Source: Methylobacillus rhizosphaerae | GTDB lineage: Bacteria > Pseudomonadota > Gammaproteobacteria > Burkholderiales > Methylophilaceae | Length of the DNA stretch: 64,000 nucleotides | Reading direction: 5' to 3' | NCBI RefSeq assembly: GCF_900187985.1 | Contig: NZ_FZOA01000003.1 | Location: 62,001 to 126,000 of the forward strand | Shown here: in pieces, positions 47,565 to 58,707 of the stretch | Position numbering within the stretch: position 1 is the stretch's first letter | How the letters are laid out: each line of letters starts with the position of its first letter | Position numbers and translations under genes: made by a program | The notes under the pieces: model-generated | Seen by the model: only the letters and a program-made list of their open reading frames with translations | Told to the model about the DNA's origin: nothing | Databases searched by the model: none

Positions 47565-47593
47565 TTGACAAGGCTCTGCCTACGTGAAAGAAT
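47565..47593 (+). promoter_or_regulatory. Candidate promoter of the guanidinium exporter gene
   Basis: A perfect -35 TTGACA (47565-47570) and a -10 AAGAAT (47588-47593, 4/6) with a 17-base spacer put a start near 47600, just upstream of the riboswitch. Confidence 0.5.
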
Positions 47594-47635
47594 TAATCCG
47601 TCATGACAGTGTTCAGCAGATTGATCATTGTCGGC

Positions 47636-47700
47636 ATGTCGGGGACGACCTCGGCATCATTTACACCATCACGGGACGGCCCGATCCAAACGAAAGGGTT
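47636..47700 (+). promoter_or_regulatory. Guanidine-II (mini-ykkC) riboswitch
   Basis: Two hairpins carry the diagnostic ACGR tetraloops. Hairpin 1 has a 9-bp stem (47636-47644 with 47649-47657) closed by ACGA. Hairpin 2 has a CGGG/CCCG stem (47672-47675 with 47680-47683) closed by ACGG. A 14-base linker separates them, and the second hairpin ends 10 bases before the AAAGGG ribosome site of an SMR gene. This is the mini-ykkC/guanidine-II layout, in which free guanidinium exposes the ribosome site. I identify it from structure and context. Confidence 0.88.
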
Positions 47701-47704
47701 ATCT

Positions 47705-48019
47705 ATGTCCTGGATGTATCTGTTACTGGCCGGCCTGCTTGAAATCGGTTTCACTACCTGCCTGAAAATGTCCGATAGTTTCAGCAAGCCTCTACCTTCC
47801 ATTGGTTTCCTGTTGTTTGCCATCCTGAGTTTCACCATGCTGACAAAGGCGCTGGAAGGCATCCCACTAGGCACTGCCTATGCCATATGGACCGGGATCG
47901 GCGCTTGTGGCACCGCCATCATCGGTATCTGGCTGTTTGGCGATCCGGCAGGCACATTGCGACTTTTATTCCTGTTGCTATTGATAGGGTCTATCATCGG
48001 ACTCAAGCTGGTGTCTTGA
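47705..48019 (+). CDS. sugE: SMR-family guanidinium exporter (Gdx/SugE)
   Basis: A 104-residue four-helix small multidrug resistance protein. The start at 47705 (MSWMYLLLAGLLEIGFTT) follows an AAAGGG site; a longer upstream frame would run through the riboswitch. The essential glutamate is in LLEIGFTTCLK, and LGTAYAIWTGIGACGTAIIG is the SMR signature. Because a guanidine-II riboswitch precedes it, the substrate is most likely guanidinium rather than quaternary ammonium drugs (inference with strong context). Confidence 0.9.
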   Translation: MSWMYLLLAGLLEIGFTTCLKMSDSFSKPLPSIGFLLFAILSFTMLTKALEGIPLGTAYAIWTGIGACGTAIIGIWLFGDPAGTLRLLFLLLLIGSIIGLKLVS

Positions 48020-48045
48020 TCACGGGTGGCAGGAAAATGACGGGG

Positions 48046-48615
48046 TCACTCGTCTTCTTGCCACTCCCGCAGGACAGAAGCATCTACCGGCGCTGCTCCC
48101 ACATGGCGTAAATAATCGCTCTGCAACAGGCGCATACGCAAGACATCCCGGTATGAGCCATTGGAGAAAAATTCCGCCTTGAGTTCGCCCTCCACTTCAA
48201 ACCCGCAAGTTTCATAGATATGGATGGCAGCCAGGTTATCCGTATCCACGATCAGGTATACCTTGTGCAGGTTCAGGACGCGGAAGGCATAGCCCACCGC
48301 AATCCTGGTGGCTGACTTGGCCAACCCCCTGCCCTGATAATCCGGCGCAATGATGATCTGGAATTCAGCGCGGCGGTGGATATAGTTGATTTCCACCAGC
48401 TCGACCAGGCCTGCCAGCTCGCCACTCTCCAGCTGGATAATGAAGCGCCGCTCGGTCTGGTCATGGATATGCCTGTCATACAACGCCACCAGCTCATCAT
48501 AGGCTTCGTATGGTTCCTCGAACCAATACCGCATGATGGTATCGTTGTTGTTGAGCTTGTGCACAAAGTGCAGATCGTTACGCTCCAGCGGACGCAGGTT
48601 GATATGGTCGGCCAT
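48046..48615 (-). CDS. speG: Spermidine N1-acetyltransferase
   Basis: GNAT-fold enzyme that acetylates polyamines with acetyl-CoA. The 189 residues align by eye along their length with E. coli Spe[72 protein letters not shown] (acetyl-CoA pyrophosphate loop) and [16 protein letters not shown]. It is the last gene behind ygiQ and the TraB/GumN gene, with a five-base gap to the latter. Confidence 0.94.
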   Translation of the reverse strand: MADHINLRPLERNDLHFVHKLNNNDTIMRYWFEEPYEAYDELVALYDRHIHDQTERRFIIQLESGELAGLVELVEINYIHRRAEFQIIIAPDYQGRGLAKSATRIAVGYAFRVLNLHKVYLIVDTDNLAAIHIYETCGFEVEGELKAEFFSNGSYRDVLRMRLLQSDYLRHVGAAPVDASVLREWQEDE

Positions 48616-48620
48616 GTGTA

Positions 48621-49547
48621 TTACTCCGGGACTGGTATGGGTAAATTATACCCGGCCCTAGCTTCAGTGCCCGCTGGCATGACTACAAAGCCCATCTGTC
48701 GCAATCTGGCCAACAAGCCGTCGTTGCCTGGTAAATGCGCAGCACCTACTGCCACGAATATCGACTGCTGCCGTGCTGCACTGGCGATGCGTTCTGCCAT
48801 TCTCACGTTGCGTTTATCAAGCAGATCAATCCGCAGTCTGTCCCATAACTCGGCAGGAATATCTTCTGCAGACAGTGTCTGGTCTATTGCTGCCACCTGT
48901 TCCGGATCACCGGAAAGATAGGCGGAAATCATCAGCTCAAAATCTTGTTTTTTCTGTTCCTGGCTACGCTTGAGCACACTGCGGAGCAGGAGCAGTTGCT
49001 CGTCCATTGCCAGGTTTTCCAGTGTGGCGAAATGTTCCTGCTGCGATTCCAGCGCCTGCAGGCGCTTACCTGACTTCTGGGCCTGTAAATACAATTTGGC
49101 GTCTAGCGTATAAGGCGATTGCGATACCGGCAAGTCAAACACCATGGCCAGTAGCCAGGGCTTCATGCGCACCGCCATCTCGCGCGGCAATCCATGAAAA
49201 TCAGCTGCCGCATAGACCTGCTCCAGCTCGGCACTGGTCAGCCACTGCGCCAGGCTCCCCTCCTTCATGTAATACGGCGAAACATCGTTGGATGGCAGGA
49301 CTTCCATCATGAATACCTGCACCGTTTCAAGTGCGGTGCTGATTGGCTCAGTCAGCGTGGCCACTCGCGCATCATCCACATGAATGGTGCCGAACAGATA
49401 GCTGATCGGTCCATCGGCCGCCTGGATTTTCCAGAGCATGCCATCGCTGGCAGCCAGTGCTATTGTGGCATGCCACAACAATGTGATGAAAAAGCCCCGC
49501 AAGACTGATATTGCGAGGCTTTTGCAGAAACGCATGCTGGTCAGCAT
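48621..49547 (-). CDS. TraB/GumN family protein
   Basis: Exported protein of about 308 residues, starting at ATG 49547 ([13 protein letters not shown]); ATG 49535 is an alternative. A signal segment (about 5-33, [18 protein letters not shown]) precedes the TraB/GumN domain. The conserved GTIHVDD motif (GxxH) lies near 57, with MKPWLLAMV and a C-terminal [16 protein letters not shown] repeat of the GxxH signature. Members of this family are suspected metalloproteases (TIKI-like); no substrate is known. It starts eight bases after the ygiQ stop. Confidence 0.85.
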   Translation of the reverse strand: MLTSMRFCKSLAISVLRGFFITLLWHATIALAASDGMLWKIQAADGPISYLFGTIHVDDARVATLTEPISTALETVQVFMMEVLPSNDVSPYYMKEGSLAQWLTSAELEQVYAAADFHGLPREMAVRMKPWLLAMVFDLPVSQSPYTLDAKLYLQAQKSGKRLQALESQQEHFATLENLAMDEQLLLLRSVLKRSQEQKKQDFELMISAYLSGDPEQVAAIDQTLSAEDIPAELWDRLRIDLLDKRNVRMAERIASAARQQSIFVAVGAAHLPGNDGLLARLRQMGFVVMPAGTEARAGYNLPIPVPE

Positions 49548-49554
49548 GAACGGA

Positions 49555-51762
49555 TTATCGACCAGTTTTCCTGGCTGGTGAGCGCGCCATGTTTTTCTTG
49601 TGTCCACCCATGGGAACACGCGCGCCAGTCCTGACCGAACCTGTCGCTCGGGCAGGATGTCGACTGCCATTGTCCTTGCCTTGATCGCGTGGAAGAATAG
49701 GCTGCCAGGCAGGAATCAGGTGTTTCTTGCCATTGCCGATCAAGTCTTCGCGTCCCATTTTTTTCAATGCCTCACGCAACATCGGCCAGTTGTTGGGGTC
49801 GTGATAGCGGATGAACGCCTTATGCAGCTTGCGCACATTGCCAGCCTTGGGTACTGGCACATCCTCGCTGTCGTGTGTCACCTTGCGCAAGGGGTTCTTG
49901 CCTGAGTGATACATAGCAGTTGCCATCGCCATCGGCGTGGGGGTGAAAGTCTGCACCTGGTCAAGCTTGAAATCATATTTCTTCAGCCACAGCGCCAGGT
50001 TGAGCATATCTTCATCCGTGGTACCGGGATGCGAGGCGATAAAATACGGTATCAGGTATTGCTCCTTGCCCGCCTCGCGCGAGAAGCGCTCGAACATTTC
50101 CTTGAATTCGTCGTAAGCCGTCATCGCCGGCTTCATCATCTTGCTCAGCACATTCTCTTCGGAATGCTCAGGTGCAATCTTGAGGTAACCACCAACGTGA
50201 TGCTGTACCAGCTCCTTGACGTATTCTGGCGATTTCACTGCTAAATCGTAACGCAGGCCAGAGCCAATCTGGATGCGCTTGATGCCCGGAATCGCCCGCG
50301 CCTTGCGATAAAGCTGGATCAGGTGTGAATGATCGGTATTGAGGTTCTCGCAGATACCTGGAAACACGCAGGACAATTTGCGGCAATTCTTCTCTATAGT
50401 TTCGCTCTTGCAGGCCAGGCGATACATGTTCGCCGTCGGCCCGCCAAGGTCGGAAATCGTGCCGGTGAAGCCATCCACCTTGTCGCGCACTTCTTCCAGC
50501 TCCTTGAGGATTGACGCCTCGGAACGGCTCTGGATGATGCGGCCTTCATGCTCGGTAATCGAACAGAAAGTACAACCACCGAAGCAGCCACGCATAATGT
50601 TGACCGAGAAGCGGATCATCTCCCAGGCCGGGATACGTGCATCCTTATAGACTGGATGCGGCTTGCGTGCATAAGTCAGGTCATAGACATAGTCCATTTC
50701 CTTCGTCGTCAATGGAATCGGCGGCGGGTTGAGCCAGACTTCGCGGTCGCCATGGCGCTGTACCAGCGCACGCGCATTGCCCGGATTGGCCTCCAGGTGC
50801 AGCACACGCGATGCGTGGGCATACAGCACCGGGTCCTTGATCACCTCTTCATAGGCCGGTAGGCGGATGAATTGATGACTGCGTTCTGCCTTAGGCTTGT
50901 TCGGCTTGCGCACGATGGTAATCGGCTGTGTGCCTGGCTCCAACCCCTTGTTCGCGGCATTGGCCGCCGTAGAAGCGCAGGATTCCCCGGTCTGCTCCAT
51001 CGCCGGCTCCATGGCGTATGGGTCTATGGGCTTGTCAATTTTCCCCGGCCTGTCCAGCGCAGTGGAGGAAACTTCTTCCCAGCCTTCTGGCACCCGTTTG
51101 CGCAGGAAAGCCGTGCCACGGATATCGGTAATCTCGCTCACTGGCTCGCCCTTGGCGATGCGGTGGCTAAGCTCGATCAATGCGCGCTCGGCATTACCGT
51201 ATAGCAGAATATCCGCCTTGGAATCCACCAGCACCGAGCGCCTGACCTTGTCAGACCAGTAATCGTAATGCGCAATGCGGCGCAAGGAAGCCTCAATGCT
51301 GCCGATCACCAGCGGCACATCGGGATAAGCTTCGCGGCAACGCTGGGAATACACCAGGATGGCGCGGTCAGGCCGCTTGCCTGCAACAGCCCCTGGCGTA
51401 TAGGCATCATCAGAACGAATTTTACGGTCTGCCGTGTAATGGTTGACCATGGAATCCATGTTGCCCGCCGTGATGCCGAAATACAGGTTGGGCTTGCCCA
51501 GCACACGGAACGGGTCTGCAGACTGCCAATCCGGCTGCGAGATAATGCCGACACGGAAACCCTGTGCCTCCAGTAGGCGGCCTATCAATGCCATGCCGAA
51601 ACTAGGGTGGTCGATATAAGCGTCACCCGTGACCAGGATAATATCGCAGCTGTCCCAGCCCAGCGCATCCATTTCGGCGCGGCTCATGGGAAGTACAGGC
51701 GCTGTGCCAAAGCGTTTGGCCCAATACGGCCGATAAGCACTCAATAAACGTGGAGATTCCAT
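49555..51762 (-). CDS. ygiQ: YgiQ-family radical SAM protein
   Basis: A large 735-residue radical SAM enzyme. The N-terminal DUF3362-type region has [17 protein letters not shown] near 38-54, with a B12-binding-like layout. The radical SAM domain has the 4Fe-4S motif in [18 protein letters not shown] near 395. Its C-terminus is basic and proline/glycine rich (about 690-735). The reaction is unknown for the family. It heads the ygiQ-traB-speG unit. Confidence 0.93.
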   Translation of the reverse strand: MESPRLLSAYRPYWAKRFGTAPVLPMSRAEMDALGWDSCDIILVTGDAYIDHPSFGMALIGRLLEAQGFRVGIISQPDWQSADPFRVLGKPNLYFGITAGNMDSMVNHYTADRKIRSDDAYTPGAVAGKRPDRAILVYSQRCREAYPDVPLVIGSIEASLRRIAHYDYWSDKVRRSVLVDSKADILLYGNAERALIELSHRIAKGEPVSEITDIRGTAFLRKRVPEGWEEVSSTALDRPGKIDKPIDPYAMEPAMEQTGESCASTAANAANKGLEPGTQPITIVRKPNKPKAERSHQFIRLPAYEEVIKDPVLYAHASRVLHLEANPGNARALVQRHGDREVWLNPPPIPLTTKEMDYVYDLTYARKPHPVYKDARIPAWEMIRFSVNIMRGCFGGCTFCSITEHEGRIIQSRSEASILKELEEVRDKVDGFTGTISDLGGPTANMYRLACKSETIEKNCRKLSCVFPGICENLNTDHSHLIQLYRKARAIPGIKRIQIGSGLRYDLAVKSPEYVKELVQHHVGGYLKIAPEHSEENVLSKMMKPAMTAYDEFKEMFERFSREAGKEQYLIPYFIASHPGTTDEDMLNLALWLKKYDFKLDQVQTFTPTPMAMATAMYHSGKNPLRKVTHDSEDVPVPKAGNVRKLHKAFIRYHDPNNWPMLREALKKMGREDLIGNGKKHLIPAWQPILPRDQGKDNGSRHPARATGSVRTGARVPMGGHKKNMARSPARKTGR

Positions 51763-52013
51763 ATGGCCGGCATTTTACATGGGAATCCCCAGCTTATGAC
51801 ACAATCGTAGTGTGGAAATTAAAATTTAATTTAAAAATCAGTGAATTAATTGCCTCCATCACTTTACCTGACCCTTGTTCCGTATGCTTGCTGGATAAAA
51901 CCGACATGAATGTATTACAATTTTGGCACGCTCAGGGAAGCTGAAATAATTCCAATAAATCAGAATCATATTGCCCCATAAATGGTGCATGAATAATAAA
52001 AAGTAACCGCCAT

Positions 52014-53393
52014 ATGAAAACTATTGAAATAAAAGGGGAAACATTTTTCGAACCTGCACACCCCTCTTATTACAATGGATCGGGGAATGCATTGCATGTT
52101 CTATGGCGCGCGCGCAAGGATTTTCTTTCCATCTGGTCTGAAGATGATTACCAGGATCGCGTGTTTGACTGGAAGATACTGAATCGCCAGATCGTCATTG
52201 TTAACTCTCCCGAGTGGATTAAATATGTCCTGATAGACCGCCGGGATAATTTTGAGCGCAAAACCCCGCAAATGCGTCGTGCGCTGGAATATTTGCTTGG
52301 TGACGGACTCTTCATCTCGGATGGGCACACATGGAACCAGCGCAGGCCACTGGTCAGCGATATCGTACATAAAACCCGTGTGCCAGACTTTGGTCCCATC
52401 ATGGCGACAGCAGCACATGAGTTGGCAGCCAAATGGCATCAACTTCCCCCTGGCACCCACGTCAACCTGCTGCATGAAATGGCGGTATTAACTGCCGAAA
52501 TTATTGCCAGAAGCGTGTTTGGCAGCCAATTGGGCAGCGAAGCCTGCCAGGCAGTTGCCAAGGGTTTCACCAAATACCAGGCATCCGTTGACCAATTGAA
52601 CCCGGGGTATTTTGTGGGTTTTGATGATGGCCTGCCCCTTATCCGCTGGCCCTGGTTAAACCATTCGGTCAAATCCATCCACCAGGTAGTGGATGATGTC
52701 ATTGACCAGCACCTGAAAGGACGGGGAGAAAACCAGTCCATGCTTTCCTTGTTGCTCAAGCGTCAACAAAGAAACCCGGAACTCAACCTGAACGTGGCCG
52801 CATTGAGAAACGAAGCTGCCACTATTTTCATGGCAGGCCATGAAACAACAGCCGCCACTTTAAGCTGGGCATGGTATTTGTTGTCCAGCGCACCCTGGGT
52901 GGAACAACGCCTGTTGGAAGAAATCAGAGAGGTATGCGGTGACCGCACCCCTACCGTGGAGGATGTTCCTAACCTGGAATGGGCAAGAGCAATTATCGAG
53001 GAAACACTGAGGCTGTATCCACCAGTGCCTATTCTGGGCCGGCAGAACCAGGAAGCCGATGTAATCAACAATATCCATGTCAAACCTGCATCGTTGATCC
53101 TGATCGTACCGTGGCTACTACACAGGAGCGCATCCCTGTTTGATGACCCGCATTTGTTCAAGCCAGAACGATTCTACCGGACCAGGCCGCCATCATACAG
53201 CTACATCCCGTTTGCCATTGGCCCCAGAATCTGCCCCGGATTACAGTTCGGCCGCGTGGAAGCGATCCTGTGCCTGGCGATCCTCGCGCAGCAATTCGTC
53301 ATCAGGGTTCCCGAGCACCACCAGGTCAAACCAGTATGCCGGTTAACCTTGCGTCCTGAGAGGGGGCTGCCTGCCTCTATTCACCCAAGATGA
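52014..53393 (+). CDS. Cytochrome P450
   Basis: A 459-residue haem-thiolate monooxygenase with no signal peptide or membrane anchor, so probably cytosolic. The oxygen-activation motif is AGHETT (about 274-279), the K-helix ExxR is E330-R333, and PERF follows (about residue 385). The haem loop FAIGPRICPGLQFG has the ligand C407. The gene is preceded by an AT-rich 250-base region and overlaps the acyltransferase gene by four bases (ATGA), implying a joint product. No ferredoxin or reductase gene is nearby. The substrate is unknown; lipid-chain hydroxylation is a reasonable guess from the partner. Confidence 0.93.
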   Translation: MKTIEIKGETFFEPAHPSYYNGSGNALHVLWRARKDFLSIWSEDDYQDRVFDWKILNRQIVIVNSPEWIKYVLIDRRDNFERKTPQMRRALEYLLGDGLFISDGHTWNQRRPLVSDIVHKTRVPDFGPIMATAAHELAAKWHQLPPGTHVNLLHEMAVLTAEIIARSVFGSQLGSEACQAVAKGFTKYQASVDQLNPGYFVGFDDGLPLIRWPWLNHSVKSIHQVVDDVIDQHLKGRGENQSMLSLLLKRQQRNPELNLNVAALRNEAATIFMAGHETTAATLSWAWYLLSSAPWVEQRLLEEIREVCGDRTPTVEDVPNLEWARAIIEETLRLYPPVPILGRQNQEADVINNIHVKPASLILIVPWLLHRSASLFDDPHLFKPERFYRTRPPSYSYIPFAIGPRICPGLQFGRVEAILCLAILAQQFVIRVPEHHQVKPVCRLTLRPERGLPASIHPR

Positions 53394-54388
53394 GTACAAA
53401 ACCAGATATCAAGCCACTGAAGAGAAAAGCCTGGAAATATACGAAAAAGCGCTTGCCGGCTTTGCACGATTTCACGTTCTCAATCCAGGGCTGCAAGCAG
53501 TTCTTTCGTGCCTGGTGCCTCACCCCGCTCTCGTACCTGAATACGCTCACCAGCCACTATCTGCTTAAATTATTACCTGTAGATATATGTTCTGCAGTCG
53601 GCGGATGGCTGGGACGCATAGTGATGAAGTACAAATACCCTGCTTCTGTCGCCAATATGCGTCAGAATCTGAGCGTAATCCACCCGGACTGGGGCGCCGA
53701 GATCATCGATGCTGTGGTCACGAAGAATTGTGAAAACATCGGGCGCTTCATGGCTGAGTTCTCAGTCATTCACCGTATTTGTGCTTCGACCAATCGTGTC
53801 ACCACAACAAATTTCGATAACCTGCTTCAGGCTGTAGAGCAAGGTCCTGTGATTCTAACTCCCTTGCATTTGGGCAATTGGGAAGTCTTATCGAGCATGG
53901 CCCAGTATGATGACAGAGGATTTCACACATTCTTTCTACCACCTGACAACCCAGCAGAAGCATGGATTGCCCAACGCACGCGCAAGAAACTGGGCGCAAA
54001 CCTGTTGCCAGTGGGGATGGATGGGGTCAGGCCTGCGCTGAAAATTCTTAAACAAGGGGGTATCGTTGCGCTCCCCTGCGATGAAGGATTCAATGGCAGG
54101 ATTCGCGGCCCTTTCTTTGGCAGGGCACCACACTTGAGCGGCAATACTGCGCTTGTCACTCGACTGGCAAGATTATCAGGTGCAAAGATCTGTATTGTTT
54201 ACAGCGAAAGAACGCACGGTGCTCACTTCAATTGCCATTTTGAACCTGCCATTACCTTGCCAGTGCAACAGGCAGGTGACAACACGGAATCAGGCTTGAT
54301 CAATGATGCCGTGCTGCTGAATGAGGCAATTGAGCAGATCATCATCCGGCACATTGACCAGTGGTATTTTCTACCCGACAAATTATAA
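53390..54388 (+). CDS. LpxL/HtrB-family lipid acyltransferase-like protein
   Basis: A 332-residue member of the lysophospholipid/lipid A acyltransferase family. Residues about 130-280 show the catalytic HX4E motif in PLHLGNWEVLSS, the PPDNPAEAWI and GVRPALKILKQGGIVALPCDEGF segments, and FFGRAPHLSGNTALVTRLARLSG. It lacks an obvious N-terminal anchor as strong as in HtrB, but residues about 50-70 are moderately hydrophobic. It is translationally coupled to the P450 gene, so the acyl chain or acyl acceptor is probably oxidised by the partner (inference). Conventional late acyltransferase genes are usually not paired with a P450. Confidence 0.85.
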   Translation: MSTKPDIKPLKRKAWKYTKKRLPALHDFTFSIQGCKQFFRAWCLTPLSYLNTLTSHYLLKLLPVDICSAVGGWLGRIVMKYKYPASVANMRQNLSVIHPDWGAEIIDAVVTKNCENIGRFMAEFSVIHRICASTNRVTTTNFDNLLQAVEQGPVILTPLHLGNWEVLSSMAQYDDRGFHTFFLPPDNPAEAWIAQRTRKKLGANLLPVGMDGVRPALKILKQGGIVALPCDEGFNGRIRGPFFGRAPHLSGNTALVTRLARLSGAKICIVYSERTHGAHFNCHFEPAITLPVQQAGDNTESGLINDAVLLNEAIEQIIIRHIDQWYFLPDKL

Positions 54389-54399
54389 GCACTCCATAA

Positions 54400-54797
54400 T
54401 TACTTGCGGTTTCCACTTGTCGATAAATGCTCCATGATCGGGCATTCCGGCTGTTGGTTACCCTGACAGGCGTAGATCAGTTGTTCCAGCGTCATTCTCA
54501 TTGCCTGCAACTGCCCGATTTTCCTGTCCAGCTCTGCCAGATGCTGGCTTGCCAGTGCTTTGACATCCTGGCTGGCCCGGTTCTGGTTGCTCCATAACGC
54601 CAACAAAGTGCCGATTTGCGGAATGGAAAATCCCAGTTCCCGCGCATGGTGAATGAAGACCAGGCGTTGTATGTCCTGTGGCTGATAGGTGCGATAGCCT
54701 GCCTCGGTTCTGGCTGGAGCGGGTATCAGGCCGATGGATTCATAGTGGCGTATCATCTTTGCCGATACGCCACTGGCCGCTGCCGCTTTGCCAATAT

Positions 54798-54801
<4 letters not shown>
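54400..54801 (-). CDS. cueR: Copper-responsive MerR-family regulator CueR
   Basis: Cytosolic Cu(I) sensor of 133 residues. The start at ATG 54801 ([13 protein letters not shown]) has an AGGAGA site and overlaps the copA stop by four bases. The HTH domain is at about 1-70 ([17 protein letters not shown]), followed by a dimerisation helix. The Cu-binding cysteines are C112 and C120, the same spacing and positions as E. coli CueR, which separates it from ZntR- or MerR-types. It likely controls the two 19-bp-spacer promoters at 57045-57109. Confidence 0.95.
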
Positions 54802-57008
<2,207 letters not shown>

Positions 57009-57044
57009 AAGATCGATGTCCTGATGGAAGCATATAACTTGTCC

Positions 57045-57075
57045 AGCTTAAAGCTTGCCATGATGGTAAGGTCAA
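57045..57075 (-). promoter_or_regulatory. CueR-type promoter of copA-cueR
   Basis: On the minus strand the -35 is TTGACC (57070-57075) and the -10 TAAGCT (57045-57050), with a 19-base spacer. The spacer holds a dyad (ACCTTACC ... GGCAAGCT). The over-long spacer and dyad are the hallmark of MerR-family activated promoters. Confidence 0.78.
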
Positions 57076-57078
57076 GCC

Positions 57079-57109
57079 TTGACTTTACCATGTGGGGAAG
57101 GTTCATACT
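57079..57109 (+). promoter_or_regulatory. CueR-type promoter of copZ
   Basis: TTGACT (57079-57084) and CATACT (57104-57109) are separated by exactly 19 bases, with a dyad containing GGGGAAGGTT, which is close to the E. coli copA operator half GGAAGGTT. The copZ ATG follows 30 bases later. Confidence 0.8.
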
Positions 57110-57138
57110 GTAGCCTGTCCATTATGAAAGGAATTGCC

Positions 57139-57330
57139 ATGCACGAATTCAAAGTCAGCGATATGAGCTGCAACCACTGTGTCCATGCCATTACCCAGGC
57201 TACGCTCACTGTCGATCCGCAAGCCAAGGTCAATATCGATCTGCCGGGCAGGATTGTACATATTGACAGCAGCATGCCTGCCGACAATTTCCGCCATGCC
57301 ATTAGTGAAGCAGGTTATACAGCAGAATGA
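57139..57330 (+). CDS. copZ: CopZ-like copper chaperone
   Basis: Cytosolic HMA-domain chaperone of 63 residues from ATG 57139, with an AAAGGAA site. The metal-binding motif is MSCNHC (C11, C14) near the N-terminus, followed by the beta-alpha-beta pattern and a terminal EAGYTAE. It delivers Cu(I) to CopA. It is divergent from copA, with its own CueR-type promoter. Confidence 0.9.
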   Translation: MHEFKVSDMSCNHCVHAITQATLTVDPQAKVNIDLPGRIVHIDSSMPADNFRHAISEAGYTAE

Positions 57331-57336
57331 GTCTGC

Positions 57337-58707
57337 TTAGTGTTCGTCATGGCTGTGCGGCTTGCGTACCTGCAACCCATGGTCGTCAGCAGCAGGCGAC
57401 GGTGCACGCGTAATTACTGCCGCCTCATCTGGAGTCACCTCGCGCGCCACTGTGCCAGCAGGATGATGGTAATGACCGGGATCGCGATAATCATCTGCAG
57501 ACAAACCCTCCCTCACCTTCAAGGTGGTGAACATGCCTCCCATATGCATATAGCCAAATGGCCCATTGCCGCCTGCCATGGGCAAGGTATTTTCCGGCAA
57601 AGGCATGGACATCTCGCCCATATCAGCCATCCCTTTATCTCCCATGGGCATGTAATCGGGTAACAACTGGGTAATCTTGTCCACCAATCCACGCTGTTCC
57701 ACGCCTATCATGGTCGGCACCTGGTGTCCCATGGCATTCATGGTATGGTGTGACTTGTGGCAATGAAATGCCCAATCTCCCGGCTCATCCGCAATCAATT
57801 CAATCGCCCGCATCTGGCCTACAGCAATATCCGTCGTCACTTCCGGCCAGCGTGATGCAGGCGGTGTCCAGCCACCATCAGTGCCTGCCACCACGAACTC
57901 ATGTCCATGCAGGTGAATGGGATGGTTGGTCATGCTGAGATTGCCCACGCGGATACGCACCCGGTCATTCTTTCTTGCCACCATGGGGGCAATCCCTGGG
58001 AACACGCGGCTGTTGAACGTCCAGATATTATGCTCCAGCATGGTCGCCACTTTGGGGGTGTAACTGCCAGGATCGATATCATACGCATTGATCAGCATGA
58101 CATAATCCCGGTCCACCCGCATGAAATCCGGGTTTTTGGGATGTGTCACCCAGAACCCCATCATACCCATTGCCATCTGCACCATCTCGTCCGCATGCGG
58201 ATGGTACATGAAAGTACCCGCGCGCCTGGCGACAAACTCATAGACGAAGGTCTTGCCGCTCGGGATTGCAGGCTGGGTCAATCCACTCACCCCATCCATG
58301 CCATTTGGCAGGCGTTGCCCATGCCAATGAACACTGGTTGCCTCCGGCAGGCGATTTGTCACATAAATACGCACATGATCGCCTTCCACAACCTCTATGG
58401 TAGGGCCCGGACTCTGTCCGTTGTAGCCCCACAAGTGTGCCTGCATGCCAGGGGCAATCTCGCGCACCACAGGCTCTGCCACCAAGTGGAATTCCTTGAC
58501 CCCATTGCGCATACGCCAGGGCAGGCTCCAGCCATTCAGTGTCACCACAGGATGAAAAGGCCGTCCGTCCGCAGGTGCTTTGGGTGTCTGGGTGTCGGCA
58601 TGCTCTGCGCTGATAATTTCCGGCAAGGCTGCCATTGCAACCTTGCTGACCGTACCTGCAGCCACCGCCGCCGCTCCCAACCTGAAAAAATCCCTCCGGT
58701 TCAGCAT
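57337..58707 (-). CDS. Multicopper oxidase (copper resistance type, Tat-exported)
   Basis: A 456-residue periplasmic oxidase that probably converts Cu(I) to Cu(II). The twin-arginine signal (RRDFFRLG) and an Ala-rich segment end near 35. Copper ligand motifs are HWHG and HPHAD (domain 1), and HPIHLHGHEF with HCHKSHHTMNAMGH (C-terminal). Met-rich stretches are at MGDKGMADMGEMSMP and about 400-415, as in CueO/CopA oxidases. The C-terminal tail ends in HSHDEH. Its ATG overlaps the outer-membrane-factor stop by one base. Confidence 0.93.
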   Translation of the reverse strand: MLNRRDFFRLGAAAVAAGTVSKVAMAALPEIISAEHADTQTPKAPADGRPFHPVVTLNGWSLPWRMRNGVKEFHLVAEPVVREIAPGMQAHLWGYNGQSPGPTIEVVEGDHVRIYVTNRLPEATSVHWHGQRLPNGMDGVSGLTQPAIPSGKTFVYEFVARRAGTFMYHPHADEMVQMAMGMMGFWVTHPKNPDFMRVDRDYVMLINAYDIDPGSYTPKVATMLEHNIWTFNSRVFPGIAPMVARKNDRVRIRVGNLSMTNHPIHLHGHEFVVAGTDGGWTPPASRWPEVTTDIAVGQMRAIELIADEPGDWAFHCHKSHHTMNAMGHQVPTMIGVEQRGLVDKITQLLPDYMPMGDKGMADMGEMSMPLPENTLPMAGGNGPFGYMHMGGMFTTLKVREGLSADDYRDPGHYHHPAGTVAREVTPDEAAVITRAPSPAADDHGLQVRKPHSHDEH

